Source of the DNA: Chitinophaga pinensis
GTDB taxonomy: Bacteria; Bacteroidota; Bacteroidia; Bacteroidales; Prolixibacteraceae
Length of the DNA stretch: 32,413 nucleotides
Direction: 5' to 3'
Assembly: GCA_945897845.1 (NCBI GenBank)
Contig: CAMDGL010000004.1
Coordinates: forward strand, 1 to 32,413
How positions within the stretch are numbered: position 1 is the first letter of the stretch; every line of letters begins with the position of its first letter. The notes below the pieces were generated by a model. The model did no database searches and had not been told where the DNA came from. It saw only the letters and a list, made by a program, of their open reading frames with translations. Below, in pieces: positions 1 through 7,551 of the stretch. The position numbers were made by a program, and so were the translations under genes.

Positions 1-544
1 TGTTTTCCATTCCTGAATTAAAATTCAGCCAGCCATCGCGGTTTTCGCCAATCAAAGCTTTCAGTTTTAACGTCGGGGATTTATCCTCAGCGGCTTCCAC
101 ATGATTTATCACTTCTGTTTCAGGAACACAAACAATCATCTTGATATCGGCGGCATTATTGCGATACACGATGTCTTTCGGACTGAGCAAATGAGTGGCC
201 GGAATAGTGATTGCACCTATTTTACTGAGTGCCAGTGTGCAAAACCAGAACTCGAAACGACGTTTCAAAATCAGCATCACCGGATCGCCTTTGCCTATTC
301 CAGCCGATCGGAAAAAATTGGCAGCTTTGTCGCTGTATTTTTTCATCTGTGCAAAGGTGAAGATCGCTTCTTCCCCATTGTCGTTGCACCAAACCATCGC
401 AATTTTATCGGGTGTTTCGCGTGCAATTTCGTCCACCACGTCGAATGCGAAATTGAAGTTTTCAGGAATTTGAACGTGAAAATTCTCCGAAAAATCCTGA
501 TAATCCCGGAATTCTATTTGTGAAAGGTATTTATTGAGTACCAT
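1..544 (-). CDS. AMP-forming acyl-CoA synthetase, N-terminal part (runs off the window)
   Basis: Reading the minus strand from an ATG at 544 gives 181 residues without a stop, beginning MVLNKYLSQIEFRDYQDF and continuing to the window edge. The segment around EFWFCTLALSKIGA and IPATHLLSPKDIVYRNNAA matches the N-terminal subdomain of acetyl/medium-chain acyl-CoA synthetases, the adenylate-forming enzymes that activate a carboxylic acid with ATP and load it on CoA. The ATP-binding loop and the C-terminal lid are outside the window, so substrate cannot be judged. The gene lies downstream of the XRE-cupin gene on the same strand, an arrangement common in Bacteroidota, and may be controlled by it. 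I am confident of the family, not of the substrate. Confidence 0.88.
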   Translation of the reverse strand, partial: MVLNKYLSQIEFRDYQDFSENFHVQIPENFNFAFDVVDEIARETPDKIAMVWCNDNGEEAIFTFAQMKKYSDKAANFFRSAGIGKGDPVMLILKRRFEFWFCTLALSKIGAITIPATHLLSPKDIVYRNNAADIKMIVCVPETEVINHVEAAEDKSPTLKLKALIGENRDGWLNFNSGMEN

Positions 545-575
545 CTATGATTTTTGATTGATTATTTATGATTTA

Positions 576-673
576 TAATTGGTTATTGGTAATTGGTTAT
601 TGGTTATTGGATATTGGTTATTGGATATTGGTTATTGGATATTGGTTATTGGATATTGGTTATTGGTTATTGG
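576..673. repeat. Heptanucleotide tandem repeat, 14 units
   Basis: Fourteen uninterrupted 7-base units end in ATTGG: TTATTGG at 583, 597, 604, 618, 632, 646, 660 and 667; ATATTGG at 611, 625, 639 and 653; TAATTGG at 576 and 590. The middle part alternates TTATTGG and ATATTGG, giving a higher-order 14-base period. The array fills most of the 137-base gap between the XRE-cupin stop codon and the acyl-CoA synthetase start. It is directly visible; any regulatory role is inference. Confidence 0.93.
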
Positions 674-681
674 TAATTTTT

Positions 682-1236
682 TCAGACAATAAATGCTAAA
701 AACTTGGTTTTCTGATTGTTCAATGCTTTCATGGCGTGCGGATAACCCGAATCGAAGTACACAGAATCTCCCTGGTTCAGTATGATTTCGTGTCCGTCAA
801 CAACGATCATCAAAGTACCTTCGAGCACATAATTAAATTCCTGCCCGGGATGTGAATTAAACTCCAGCGGAAGATTTTCAGGATCGGGACTGACCGTCAC
901 GATGAATGGCTCAGCCTTTTTATGGATAAAATTAAAGGCCAGGTTTTCGTATTTGTATTGTTTCCGGCGATCGACATTTAAACCTTTTCCTTTACGAACC
1001 ACGGAATAAACATGCAATTTTGGTTCATCGCCCCTTAAAAGAGCCGACAATTCCATGTTAAACCGATGGGCGACTTTGTATAAAAAACCGACCGGAATAT
1101 CGGTTTTTCCACTTTCGTAGTTCAATAAAAGTTCGGTTTCTATATTTAACTCAGAGGCAAAGCTTTCAGCCGAAATACCTGCGATTTCGCGAAGTTCTTT
1201 TATACGCTCAGCTATTTGTTGTATTTGTTCGTTCAT
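682..1236 (-). CDS. XRE-family regulator with C-terminal cupin domain
   Basis: This 184-residue protein has an N-terminal lambda-repressor-type helix-turn-helix (about residues 8-66) and a C-terminal cupin_2 barrel (about 112-183) with the metal/ligand-site signature HPGQEFNYVLEG and a later PHAMKAL. This architecture is a ligand-sensing transcription factor; relatives regulate carboxylic-acid or polyamine metabolism. It precedes the acyl-CoA synthetase on the same strand and is divergent from the globin gene, leaving 190 bases for two promoters. The ATG at 1236 is chosen because the HTH begins right after it. The heptanucleotide repeat starts 8 bases beyond its stop codon. The likely target is the neighbouring ligase gene, by analogy with similar pairs; the effector is unknown. 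Confidence 0.88.
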   Translation of the reverse strand: MNEQIQQIAERIKELREIAGISAESFASELNIETELLLNYESGKTDIPVGFLYKVAHRFNMELSALLRGDEPKLHVYSVVRKGKGLNVDRRKQYKYENLAFNFIHKKAEPFIVTVSPDPENLPLEFNSHPGQEFNYVLEGTLMIVVDGHEIILNQGDSVYFDSGYPHAMKALNNQKTKFLAFIV

Positions 1237-1378
1237 TGGGTTGATTTTTGCTTTTCAAGTTACAGATTTTATTCACTTTTTGTTTTCCATTGTGTAAAAC
1301 CAAATTCATTCATTCAAAATAGGTTACAATTCAAAGAACCTGTCAGAAACAGTTTCGTCGAAACCTCAGGGCTTGTTT

Positions 1379-1408
1379 TTTGTTATCACTTGCAGTAAAT
1401 TACATTTA
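1379..1408 (+). promoter_or_regulatory. Candidate Bacteroidota-type promoter of the globin gene
   Basis: TTTG at 1379-1382 and TACATTTA at 1401-1408 are separated by 18 bases. The second differs in one base from the TAnnTTTG -7 box. Transcription would begin shortly before the ATG at 1427. Confidence 0.4.
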
Positions 1409-1426
1409 ACTCAACTTATAAATACC

Positions 1427-1864
1427 ATGGATTTTACAATCAATCAATATGAATTCGGGCAACGGCCTGCGGTAACCATTCCTTCTCCTGAACTACTAAA
1501 GACGCTTAAAGAGGAAGGAATTCGCCAAATGGTGAGCGATCATTACGACCTTTTAAGCAAAAGCGAAATTAAACAATTGTTTCCACGAATTGACGAACAG
1601 TTAGACAAAGCGAAACAACGATCGTCTGATTTTTTCATCCAGATATGCGGCGGACACCCTTATTTTAATGAGAACCGTGGAAAACCCATGCTTGCAAAAC
1701 GTCACGCCCCTTTCACCATTACTGCTGAAGCCCGTGAGGTTTGGCTGAAATGTTACATACAGGTACTTTCCAAACTTGACATTCCCGAAGAATTGATTCA
1801 GTCGTTCTGGAATTACCTGAATGTATTCTCATTTTGGATGGTGAATTCGAAAGGAAAATCCTAA
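1427..1864 (+). CDS. Truncated haemoglobin (group II-like globin)
   Basis: The product is 145 residues from the ATG at 1427. An upstream in-frame ATG at 1373 would overlap the candidate promoter and add a non-globin extension, so it was not used. Family landmarks are a B-helix Tyr40, the stretch GGHPYFNENRGKP, the proximal haem ligand His93 in KRHAPFTI, and Trp106 in EVWLKCY at the G8 position typical of group II truncated globins. Such proteins bind haem in the cytoplasm and handle O2, NO or other small ligands. The gene sits 81 bases upstream of a large PAS histidine kinase on the same strand, so the two could share a transcript, but whether the globin feeds that kinase is unknown. Confidence 0.85.
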   Translation: MDFTINQYEFGQRPAVTIPSPELLKTLKEEGIRQMVSDHYDLLSKSEIKQLFPRIDEQLDKAKQRSSDFFIQICGGHPYFNENRGKPMLAKRHAPFTITAEAREVWLKCYIQVLSKLDIPEELIQSFWNYLNVFSFWMVNSKGKS

Positions 1865-1934
1865 ATACTTGCTTCACAAGCATATTTTTTGAGCCGTATT
1901 TTATTTGTACTTTTCGGGCACAAATAAAACTTTC

Positions 1935-1940
1935 AGGAGG
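1935..1940 (+). promoter_or_regulatory. Strong Shine-Dalgarno site for the five-PAS kinase
   Basis: AGGAGG lies five bases before the ATG at 1946. Such a perfect anti-SD match is unusual in this lineage and is not seen before most other genes in the window; it fixes the start codon of the kinase. Confidence 0.6.
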
Positions 1941-1945
1941 CGGCA

Positions 1946-4582
1946 ATGGAGTTAGAAGATACGGACAGGAATTACATTGAAAGTTTATTCTCCAGTAAAA
2001 AACTTTATCAAATTTTCGTAGAAAACGCTGATGTTGCGATATTCTTTGCGGAAGAATCGAAGATTATCGACTGCAATAAAGCGGCGGTTAAAATATTTGG
2101 TTATCATTCAAAAGATGAACTTCTGGGGAAGTTTCCTTTTGATTTTAGCCCAAAAATGCAAGCCGATCAAATCCTGTCAAACGAAAAGGCTATCCAATTA
2201 ATTACCGAAGCATACAGCAAATCATCAATTGATTTTTTCTGGAAATTTATAAAATCCGACGGAAAATCTTTTGATGCTGAAGTTATCCTGAATTCATTTA
2301 ATCATGAAAATCGCGCTATTCTGCAATTTTCAATCTGCGACATTTCCTTCAAGAGCAATAGAGAAAAAGAACTTTTAAAAACCGAAAACAAATACAAAAA
2401 AATATTCGAAAATGTTCAGGATGTGTTCTACCAGACCGATTTAAATGGAATAATAACTGAAATCAGTCCATCGATAGAAAAATATTCCAAGTATTTATAC
2501 AAAGATGTTGTGGGGCAACCGATTGAAAAATTTTACTACCACCCTGACGACCGGATTAAATTGATCAACAAAATTAAGGAGACTGGCGAGGTTCACGATT
2601 TTGAAGTACTCTTGAAAGGAAAAGAAAATCAGCCAATCTGGGGATCGGTAAATGCACATTTTTTTTTCGACGAAGCAGGTCAAATGGCCGGAATCGAAGG
2701 CACAATAAGGGATTTATCGGACCGGAAACAAGCCGAAGAAAAATTAGAACTTTCGCTTTCACTTTTACAAGCCACACTGGATTCAACAACCGATGCGATA
2801 TTGGTTGTAAACCGGTCGGGAAAAATTACCAGTTTCAACAAACAATTCCGGCTGATATTTAACCATTCTGAAAAAATTCTTGAATCAGGCGAAGATACAG
2901 CTGCCATTGAATCTGTACTTAGTCAGCTAAAATATCCTGAACAATTTGTCTCCAAAATACAATATCTGTACGGTCATCCTGAATCAGTAAGTCATGATAC
3001 CATTGATTTAAAAGATGGACGGATTCTGGAGCGGTATTCATGTCCTCAGTATTTGGATGGTGAACCCATTGGGCGGGTGTGGAACTTCAGGGATGTTACT
3101 GTTCGGAAAAGAGATGAAAAGCAATTGCACCTGATGTCTCACACCCTGAAAAGTATCAACGAATCGATCAGTATAACCGACATCAGCAACAGGATCTTAT
3201 TTGTGAATGCCGCATTTCTGAAAACCTATGGATATGACAATGAAAATGAACTGATTGGGCAGGACATTTCAACTGTAAGACCATCAGAAAATGATCCTGA
3301 GATTACAAATGAAATTCTGACAATTACTGCTGATTCAGGTTGGCAAGGTGAAATATGGAACAAAAAGAAAGATGGCACCAAATTCCCGATCTCGCTTTCT
3401 ACTTCCCTTGTTCAGAATGAGGATGGTGAAACAATCGGAATGGTGGGAGTTGCCGTTGACATTTCGGAACGAAGACAAGCTAAAAAAGCCCTTCAGGAGA
3501 GCGAATCAAAACACAGAAACTTGATAGAAACCATGCCGGATGCTGTTTACAGAAGTACTCCTGAAGGAAAATTTGTGGAAGTAAATCCGGCAATGGTCAA
3601 AATGCTCGGATACGAGAGTAAGGAAGAATTAATTGCAATCGATATCAAAACACAGCTCTATTTTAAGCCTGAAGACAGGGAAAGTCTCGTGTTGCAAAAC
3701 AACCCTGATGACCTTGATGTATTCCCCATAAAAAAGAAAGACGGATCGGCTATCTGGTTGGAAGATCATGGTTGGTATGTCAAAGATGAAACCGGACAAA
3801 TTATTTTTCATGAAGGTGTCATGCGGGATGTTACTGAGCGGAAATTTTCGGAAATACAACTTCAAAAATATTCCGAAGAATTGCAGGAACTGAATGCAAC
3901 CAAAGACAAGTTTTTCTCCATCATTGCGCACGACCTTAAAACCCCGTTCAACAGTATTCTCGGATTAAGTGAAATCATGAAAGACGAGGCCAAACATCTT
4001 GATATTGCAACTATTGAGGAATATGCAGGCATGATTTATTCAACGTCAAAAAATACCTTCAGGCTGCTCGAAAATCTGCTCGACTGGGCACGTATCCAGC
4101 AATCGCGAATGACATTCAATCCAGGACCAATTCTGTTAAAAAAACTGGTGGGCGAAGCTGTTGAACTGATGATTGAAAAAGCAAACAGCAAACAGATTGC
4201 CATTATCAATTTTATTCCTGAAAACCTGATTGTTGTGGCCGATGAAGACATGCTTAAAACTATTTTCAGAAACCTGGTTTCCAACGCGTTGAAATTCACA
4301 TCAGCCAACGGGAAAGTTGAAATAAAAGCAGTTTCAACAGCCCATTCCATCGAAATTTCGGTAAAAGATACCGGTACTGGAATAAAGCAGGAAGACATCG
4401 GTAAACTATTCAAAATTGACTCGAATTTTTCGAAACGCGGAACTGAAAACGAAAAAGGAACAGGACTTGGATTGATGCTGTGCAAAGAGTTTGTTGAAAA
4501 ACATGGAGGTAAAATTTGGGTTGAAAGCGAAGAAGGAAAAGGAAGTAAATTTTGTTTTTCATTGATGCTTCCTGATCATTAA
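1946..4582 (+). CDS. Cytosolic histidine kinase with five PAS domains
   Basis: An 878-residue protein without membrane segments. Five PAS domains can be followed at about residues 21-134, 150-260, 275-388, 400-510 and 522-632; several end in the PAS-to-helix junction D(I/V)(S/T)(E/D)R(K/R). The dimerisation/phosphoacceptor domain follows (SIIAHDLKTPF, His662), then a complete ATPase domain: N box RNLVSNALKF (Asn780), G1 DTGTGI (808-813), G2 KGTGLGL (837-843). It should autophosphorylate in response to signals perceived by the PAS array and pass phosphate to a separate receiver; no DNA-binding response regulator is encoded nearby. The receiver of the hybrid kinase at 10302 is one possible partner. 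PAS ligands cannot be predicted. Confidence 0.92.
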   Translation: MELEDTDRNYIESLFSSKKLYQIFVENADVAIFFAEESKIIDCNKAAVKIFGYHSKDELLGKFPFDFSPKMQADQILSNEKAIQLITEAYSKSSIDFFWKFIKSDGKSFDAEVILNSFNHENRAILQFSICDISFKSNREKELLKTENKYKKIFENVQDVFYQTDLNGIITEISPSIEKYSKYLYKDVVGQPIEKFYYHPDDRIKLINKIKETGEVHDFEVLLKGKENQPIWGSVNAHFFFDEAGQMAGIEGTIRDLSDRKQAEEKLELSLSLLQATLDSTTDAILVVNRSGKITSFNKQFRLIFNHSEKILESGEDTAAIESVLSQLKYPEQFVSKIQYLYGHPESVSHDTIDLKDGRILERYSCPQYLDGEPIGRVWNFRDVTVRKRDEKQLHLMSHTLKSINESISITDISNRILFVNAAFLKTYGYDNENELIGQDISTVRPSENDPEITNEILTITADSGWQGEIWNKKKDGTKFPISLSTSLVQNEDGETIGMVGVAVDISERRQAKKALQESESKHRNLIETMPDAVYRSTPEGKFVEVNPAMVKMLGYESKEELIAIDIKTQLYFKPEDRESLVLQNNPDDLDVFPIKKKDGSAIWLEDHGWYVKDETGQIIFHEGVMRDVTERKFSEIQLQKYSEELQELNATKDKFFSIIAHDLKTPFNSILGLSEIMKDEAKHLDIATIEEYAGMIYSTSKNTFRLLENLLDWARIQQSRMTFNPGPILLKKLVGEAVELMIEKANSKQIAIINFIPENLIVVADEDMLKTIFRNLVSNALKFTSANGKVEIKAVSTAHSIEISVKDTGTGIKQEDIGKLFKIDSNFSKRGTENEKGTGLGLMLCKEFVEKHGGKIWVESEEGKGSKFCFSLMLPDH

Positions 4583-4636
4583 ACCAATGTAGGGAAAATA
4601 AATACCGTTTTTGCCCATTAAATTAAAAGGATCGGA

Positions 4637-5797
4637 ATGGATGAATCAATTATTATCGGATTAGTCAGAAATATTGCCATATTGCTAACATTTAGCATGT
4701 TGTATGATTATTTCTGGTCCAGAAATGAAAATAAAAACATACTTTATTCGAAGTTGATATCTGGTGTCGTTTTGGGTGGAATTGGAATTGTTTTGATTTT
4801 AACACCCTGGCATTTTGTTCAGGGTGTATTTTTCGATACGCGTTCGGTAATGCTTTCGATCGCAGGACTTTTTTTTGGACCTGTTCCGACCATTACTGCC
4901 ATGTTGATTTCAGGTATCTACCGGTTTTACATTGGTGGCGCAGGTGCAATGATGGGCATCGCCGTTGTTCTTACTTCCGGATCAGCAGGCCTTTTATGGA
5001 GACACTTCCGACCCGGTTGGCGAAAAACCAATCCCGGAATCGAATTGGCCGCGATGGGTTTCCTTGTTCACATGGTCATGCTTGGCTGTACTATATTTCT
5101 ACCCGACGAAGTCAGATGGCAAACATTTGAAAACATTGCCTTGCCTGCTATTATCATTTATCCGGTTGCAACTGTTTTGCTTGGCAAACTAATGCTCAAC
5201 CAGGCAGAAAACTGGGAGAACCGGAAAGCTTTAAATATTAGCGAAGAACGCTGGCATTTTGCGCTGGAAGGTGCAGGTGACGGTGTCTGGGACTGGAATC
5301 CCAAAACAAACGAGGTGTTCTTTTCGAAACAGTGGAAACGAATGTTGGGATACGAGGATCATGAAATTGAAAATAAACTCGAAGAATGGGAAAAACGTGT
5401 GTTTCCCGAAGATAAGGAAATGACCTACGAAATTTTAAATCGTCACATCCGGGGCGAAACTCCAGTTTACATCTCAGAACACCGCATGTTGTGCAAAGAC
5501 GGAACATACAAATGGATTCTTGACCGGGGGAAAATAATGTCATTTGATTACGATGGAAAACCACTCAGGTTTATCGGAACCCACACTGATATTTCGGAAC
5601 GTAAGGAAACTCAGGAAAATATCAGTAAAATGAATGAAGAGCTGGAACAAAAAGTTTTTGAACGGACAAATGAATTGTCAACAAAAAATAATGATCTCGA
5701 GAGAATTAACCGACTTTTTGTCGGACGCGAGCTTCGCATGGTAGAACTAAAAAAACAGATTAAAACACTGGAAGAAAAACTTGAAAAGTTGATGTAG
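4637..5797 (+). CDS. LytS-type multi-TM receptor with PAS domain and coiled coil, no output domain
   Basis: The 386-residue protein has about six hydrophobic helices in residues 5-187, with the 5TMR-LYT-like signature FFDTRSVMLSIAGLFFGPVP and the following GIYRFYIGGAGAMMGI, the receptor module of LytS/YhcK-type sensors. A PAS domain spans about 203-320 (ending THTDISERKE), followed by a charged coiled coil (325-386). The linker FVGRELRMVELKKQI normally leads into a histidine-kinase core, but here the frame stops (TAG at 5795-5797) and no HisKA, ATPase or GGDEF domain follows in any frame before the next gene. It is therefore a sensor that must signal through a partner, perhaps by coiled-coil pairing with adjacent kinases, or a remnant of a longer kinase. 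An AAAGGA ribosome site precedes the ATG. Confidence 0.85.
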   Translation: MDESIIIGLVRNIAILLTFSMLYDYFWSRNENKNILYSKLISGVVLGGIGIVLILTPWHFVQGVFFDTRSVMLSIAGLFFGPVPTITAMLISGIYRFYIGGAGAMMGIAVVLTSGSAGLLWRHFRPGWRKTNPGIELAAMGFLVHMVMLGCTIFLPDEVRWQTFENIALPAIIIYPVATVLLGKLMLNQAENWENRKALNISEERWHFALEGAGDGVWDWNPKTNEVFFSKQWKRMLGYEDHEIENKLEEWEKRVFPEDKEMTYEILNRHIRGETPVYISEHRMLCKDGTYKWILDRGKIMSFDYDGKPLRFIGTHTDISERKETQENISKMNEELEQKVFERTNELSTKNNDLERINRLFVGRELRMVELKKQIKTLEEKLEKLM

Positions 5798-5860
5798 AAA
5801 GACCAAATCACGAAGTAAAAAGGCCGAAATAAAAATCAAGGTATCAACTAAAAACCCAAA

Positions 5861-6532
5861 ATGACAACGATCGAAATCAACGAATTCAGAACAAGCCTCA
5901 CTAATCTGATTATTGAAGCACATCGGACTGAAGCAGTGAGCCTAATTGATGAAATTTCGAAGGAAACCGGTTATTTCATGGCAATCAACCAGATTCTCGA
6001 GCCTGTTCTGATCAGAATTGGAGAAATGTGGTCAAAAGAAGAATTATCGCTGGCACAAGGTTATGTTGCAGCAAAAATTACGGAGGATGTATTGTTAAAA
6101 GCCCTTCAAACCTCTGAATGGCAGTCAAAAATCACAAATAAACAAGTACCTGTTGTTCTGGCGAACATCGAAGATGATTTTCATGCATTGGGCCGGAAAA
6201 TGGTTGGAACCTTTCTTCAGGCTTCCGGCTGGCAGGTGCACGATTTGGGAAACGATGTTACTGCAATTGATATTGTTGATGCCGCGGTCAGGCTAAATGC
6301 ACCCATCATAGGAGTTTCTGCAATGATGTATTCCACTGCTCTAAACATCCGGAAAGTGCGCGAAGAAATTGACAGCCGTAATCTTCAGGATAAAATAAAG
6401 CTGGCTGTTGGTGGAGCCATTTTTAAAGTTCGGCCCGAATTAACCGCCGAAGTTGGAGGCGATGGCACTACTGCCAGCGCCACAAATGCTTCGGAATTAT
6501 TTTCCGAATTATTAAAAACAATTAAAAACTGA
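5861..6532 (+). CDS. Cobalamin (corrinoid)-binding protein, MtaC/MetH-like
   Basis: The 223-residue protein has a helical cap (about residues 1-90, B12-binding_2 type, with GEMWSKEELSLAQ) followed by a Rossmann-like B12-binding domain. The base-off/His-on signature DxHxxG is present as D106-F-H108-A-L-G111, with the supporting GVSAMM (Ser153) and VGGAIF (Gly184-185) motifs. Proteins of this build carry a methyl group on cobalt between methyltransferases, or act as B12-dependent sensors. The Trp-x9-Glu-His cap motif of light-sensing CarH/LitR proteins is not kept: Trp57 is there but Gly67-Tyr68 stand where Glu-His would be. The gene is followed after 4 bases by a UroD/MtaA-type methyltransferase, so a methyl carrier role is favoured, with signalling as an alternative given the flanking kinases. 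Confidence 0.9.
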   Translation: MTTIEINEFRTSLTNLIIEAHRTEAVSLIDEISKETGYFMAINQILEPVLIRIGEMWSKEELSLAQGYVAAKITEDVLLKALQTSEWQSKITNKQVPVVLANIEDDFHALGRKMVGTFLQASGWQVHDLGNDVTAIDIVDAAVRLNAPIIGVSAMMYSTALNIRKVREEIDSRNLQDKIKLAVGGAIFKVRPELTAEVGGDGTTASATNASELFSELLKTIKN

Positions 6533-6536
6533 GGCC

Positions 6537-7550
6537 ATGTTACCTATCGAACGCGTATTTGGAACCATACTTGGTAAGCCAGTCGATCGGGTTCCTTTCA
6601 CACTCACCACATCGCTTTACGGGGCAAAACTAACCAATTGCGAGATTGCTGAATACTACTGCAATCCGGACAAATATTTCAGAGGTCAAATGGCAGTTGT
6701 CAGCGAATTTGAACCCGACATTATTTTTTCTCCTTTCGCCCTTGCAAAGGAAGCCGAAGCCTTTGGTTCAATATCAACTTATTCCGGTAATAATCCGCCA
6801 AACATTAAAAAACCGGTAATATCCGACTTTTCAGAAATTTCATCACTTAAATTACCTGATATAGAGAACCATCCAGGTCTGATTTATCTGAGTGAAAGTA
6901 CACGTTTACTTTCCGGACAATACAAAGATCAAATACCGGTGGCTGCCATCTGTACTTCACCTACCGAACTTCCGGCACTGATTATGGGTATTGAAGGTTG
7001 GCTGGACACCCTGCTTTTTCATCCGGAAGAGGCAAAGCAATTGATGGAACTAACTTCCGGCTTTTTTGTCAGCTTTGCCAACTCACTGCTTGCAGCAGGG
7101 GCTTCGTGCATCGTTACTTTAGCTAATTTTTCAAATCCTACCATCATTACCAGGAAAATTGCGGAAGAAACAATGATTCCGGTACTTGAACAGAACTATG
7201 CGCAAATTAACGGACCAATTATTTTTCATCACGGAGGTCCCCGGCTAATTCCTTTTCTTGATTTATTTCCCAGGCTTCCTAATCTGGCCGGACTGGTGAT
7301 TTCACCAAAAGACAGTTTTGAGGAAACAAGACAGATTGTCGGAAAAGAGATTACCATCTTCGGAAACCTTAATGGCCAAATGCTATTGAAAGCAAATCCT
7401 GAAACAATTAAAAAATGGACCTGTGCTATTCTGGAAAACCGAAAGGATGACCAGCATTTCATTTTTGCTTCATCAAATGCCGATATCCCGTATGATACTC
7501 CGCTTGAAAACCTGAAAGTCATAACCCGTATTTTAAAAAATTCAGCCTGA
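6537..7550 (+). CDS. UroD/MtaA-family methyltransferase-like protein
   Basis: A 337-residue protein of the uroporphyrinogen decarboxylase/methylcobalamin methyltransferase superfamily: N-terminal ERVFGTILGKPVDRVPF, a central SPTELPALIMGIEGWLD segment and the C-terminal IPYDTPLENLKVI. Placed 4 bases after a corrinoid protein, it is expected to move methyl groups to or from the corrinoid in the cytoplasm. The zinc site of MtaA-type enzymes (His-x-Cys in one strand, Cys near the C-terminus) is altered: the first reads F-H231-H232-G-G and the second S-S-N314-A-D-I-P, so both thiol ligands are missing by my manual alignment. True haem-pathway UroD is unlikely because of the neighbours. Substrate is unknown; a non-thiol acceptor or a regulatory role is possible. 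Confidence 0.82.
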   Translation: MLPIERVFGTILGKPVDRVPFTLTTSLYGAKLTNCEIAEYYCNPDKYFRGQMAVVSEFEPDIIFSPFALAKEAEAFGSISTYSGNNPPNIKKPVISDFSEISSLKLPDIENHPGLIYLSESTRLLSGQYKDQIPVAAICTSPTELPALIMGIEGWLDTLLFHPEEAKQLMELTSGFFVSFANSLLAAGASCIVTLANFSNPTIITRKIAEETMIPVLEQNYAQINGPIIFHHGGPRLIPFLDLFPRLPNLAGLVISPKDSFEETRQIVGKEITIFGNLNGQMLLKANPETIKKWTCAILENRKDDQHFIFASSNADIPYDTPLENLKVITRILKNSA

Positions 7551-7551
7551 A

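Noticed and set aside
412-427. parS-like sequence TGTTTCGCGTGCAATT
   Set aside because: Four mismatches to the consensus, no palindrome, and it lies inside a coding region far from parB.
101-523. Plus-strand open frame of 140 codons
   Set aside because: It is the complement of the acyl-CoA synthetase N-terminus, which gives a clear family match on the minus strand.
576-673. CRISPR array
   Set aside because: The units are contiguous heptamers with no unique spacers and no cas genes are present.
5798-5860. Possible cobalamin riboswitch before the corrinoid gene
   Set aside because: The 63-base gap is too short and contains no B12-box-like sequence.
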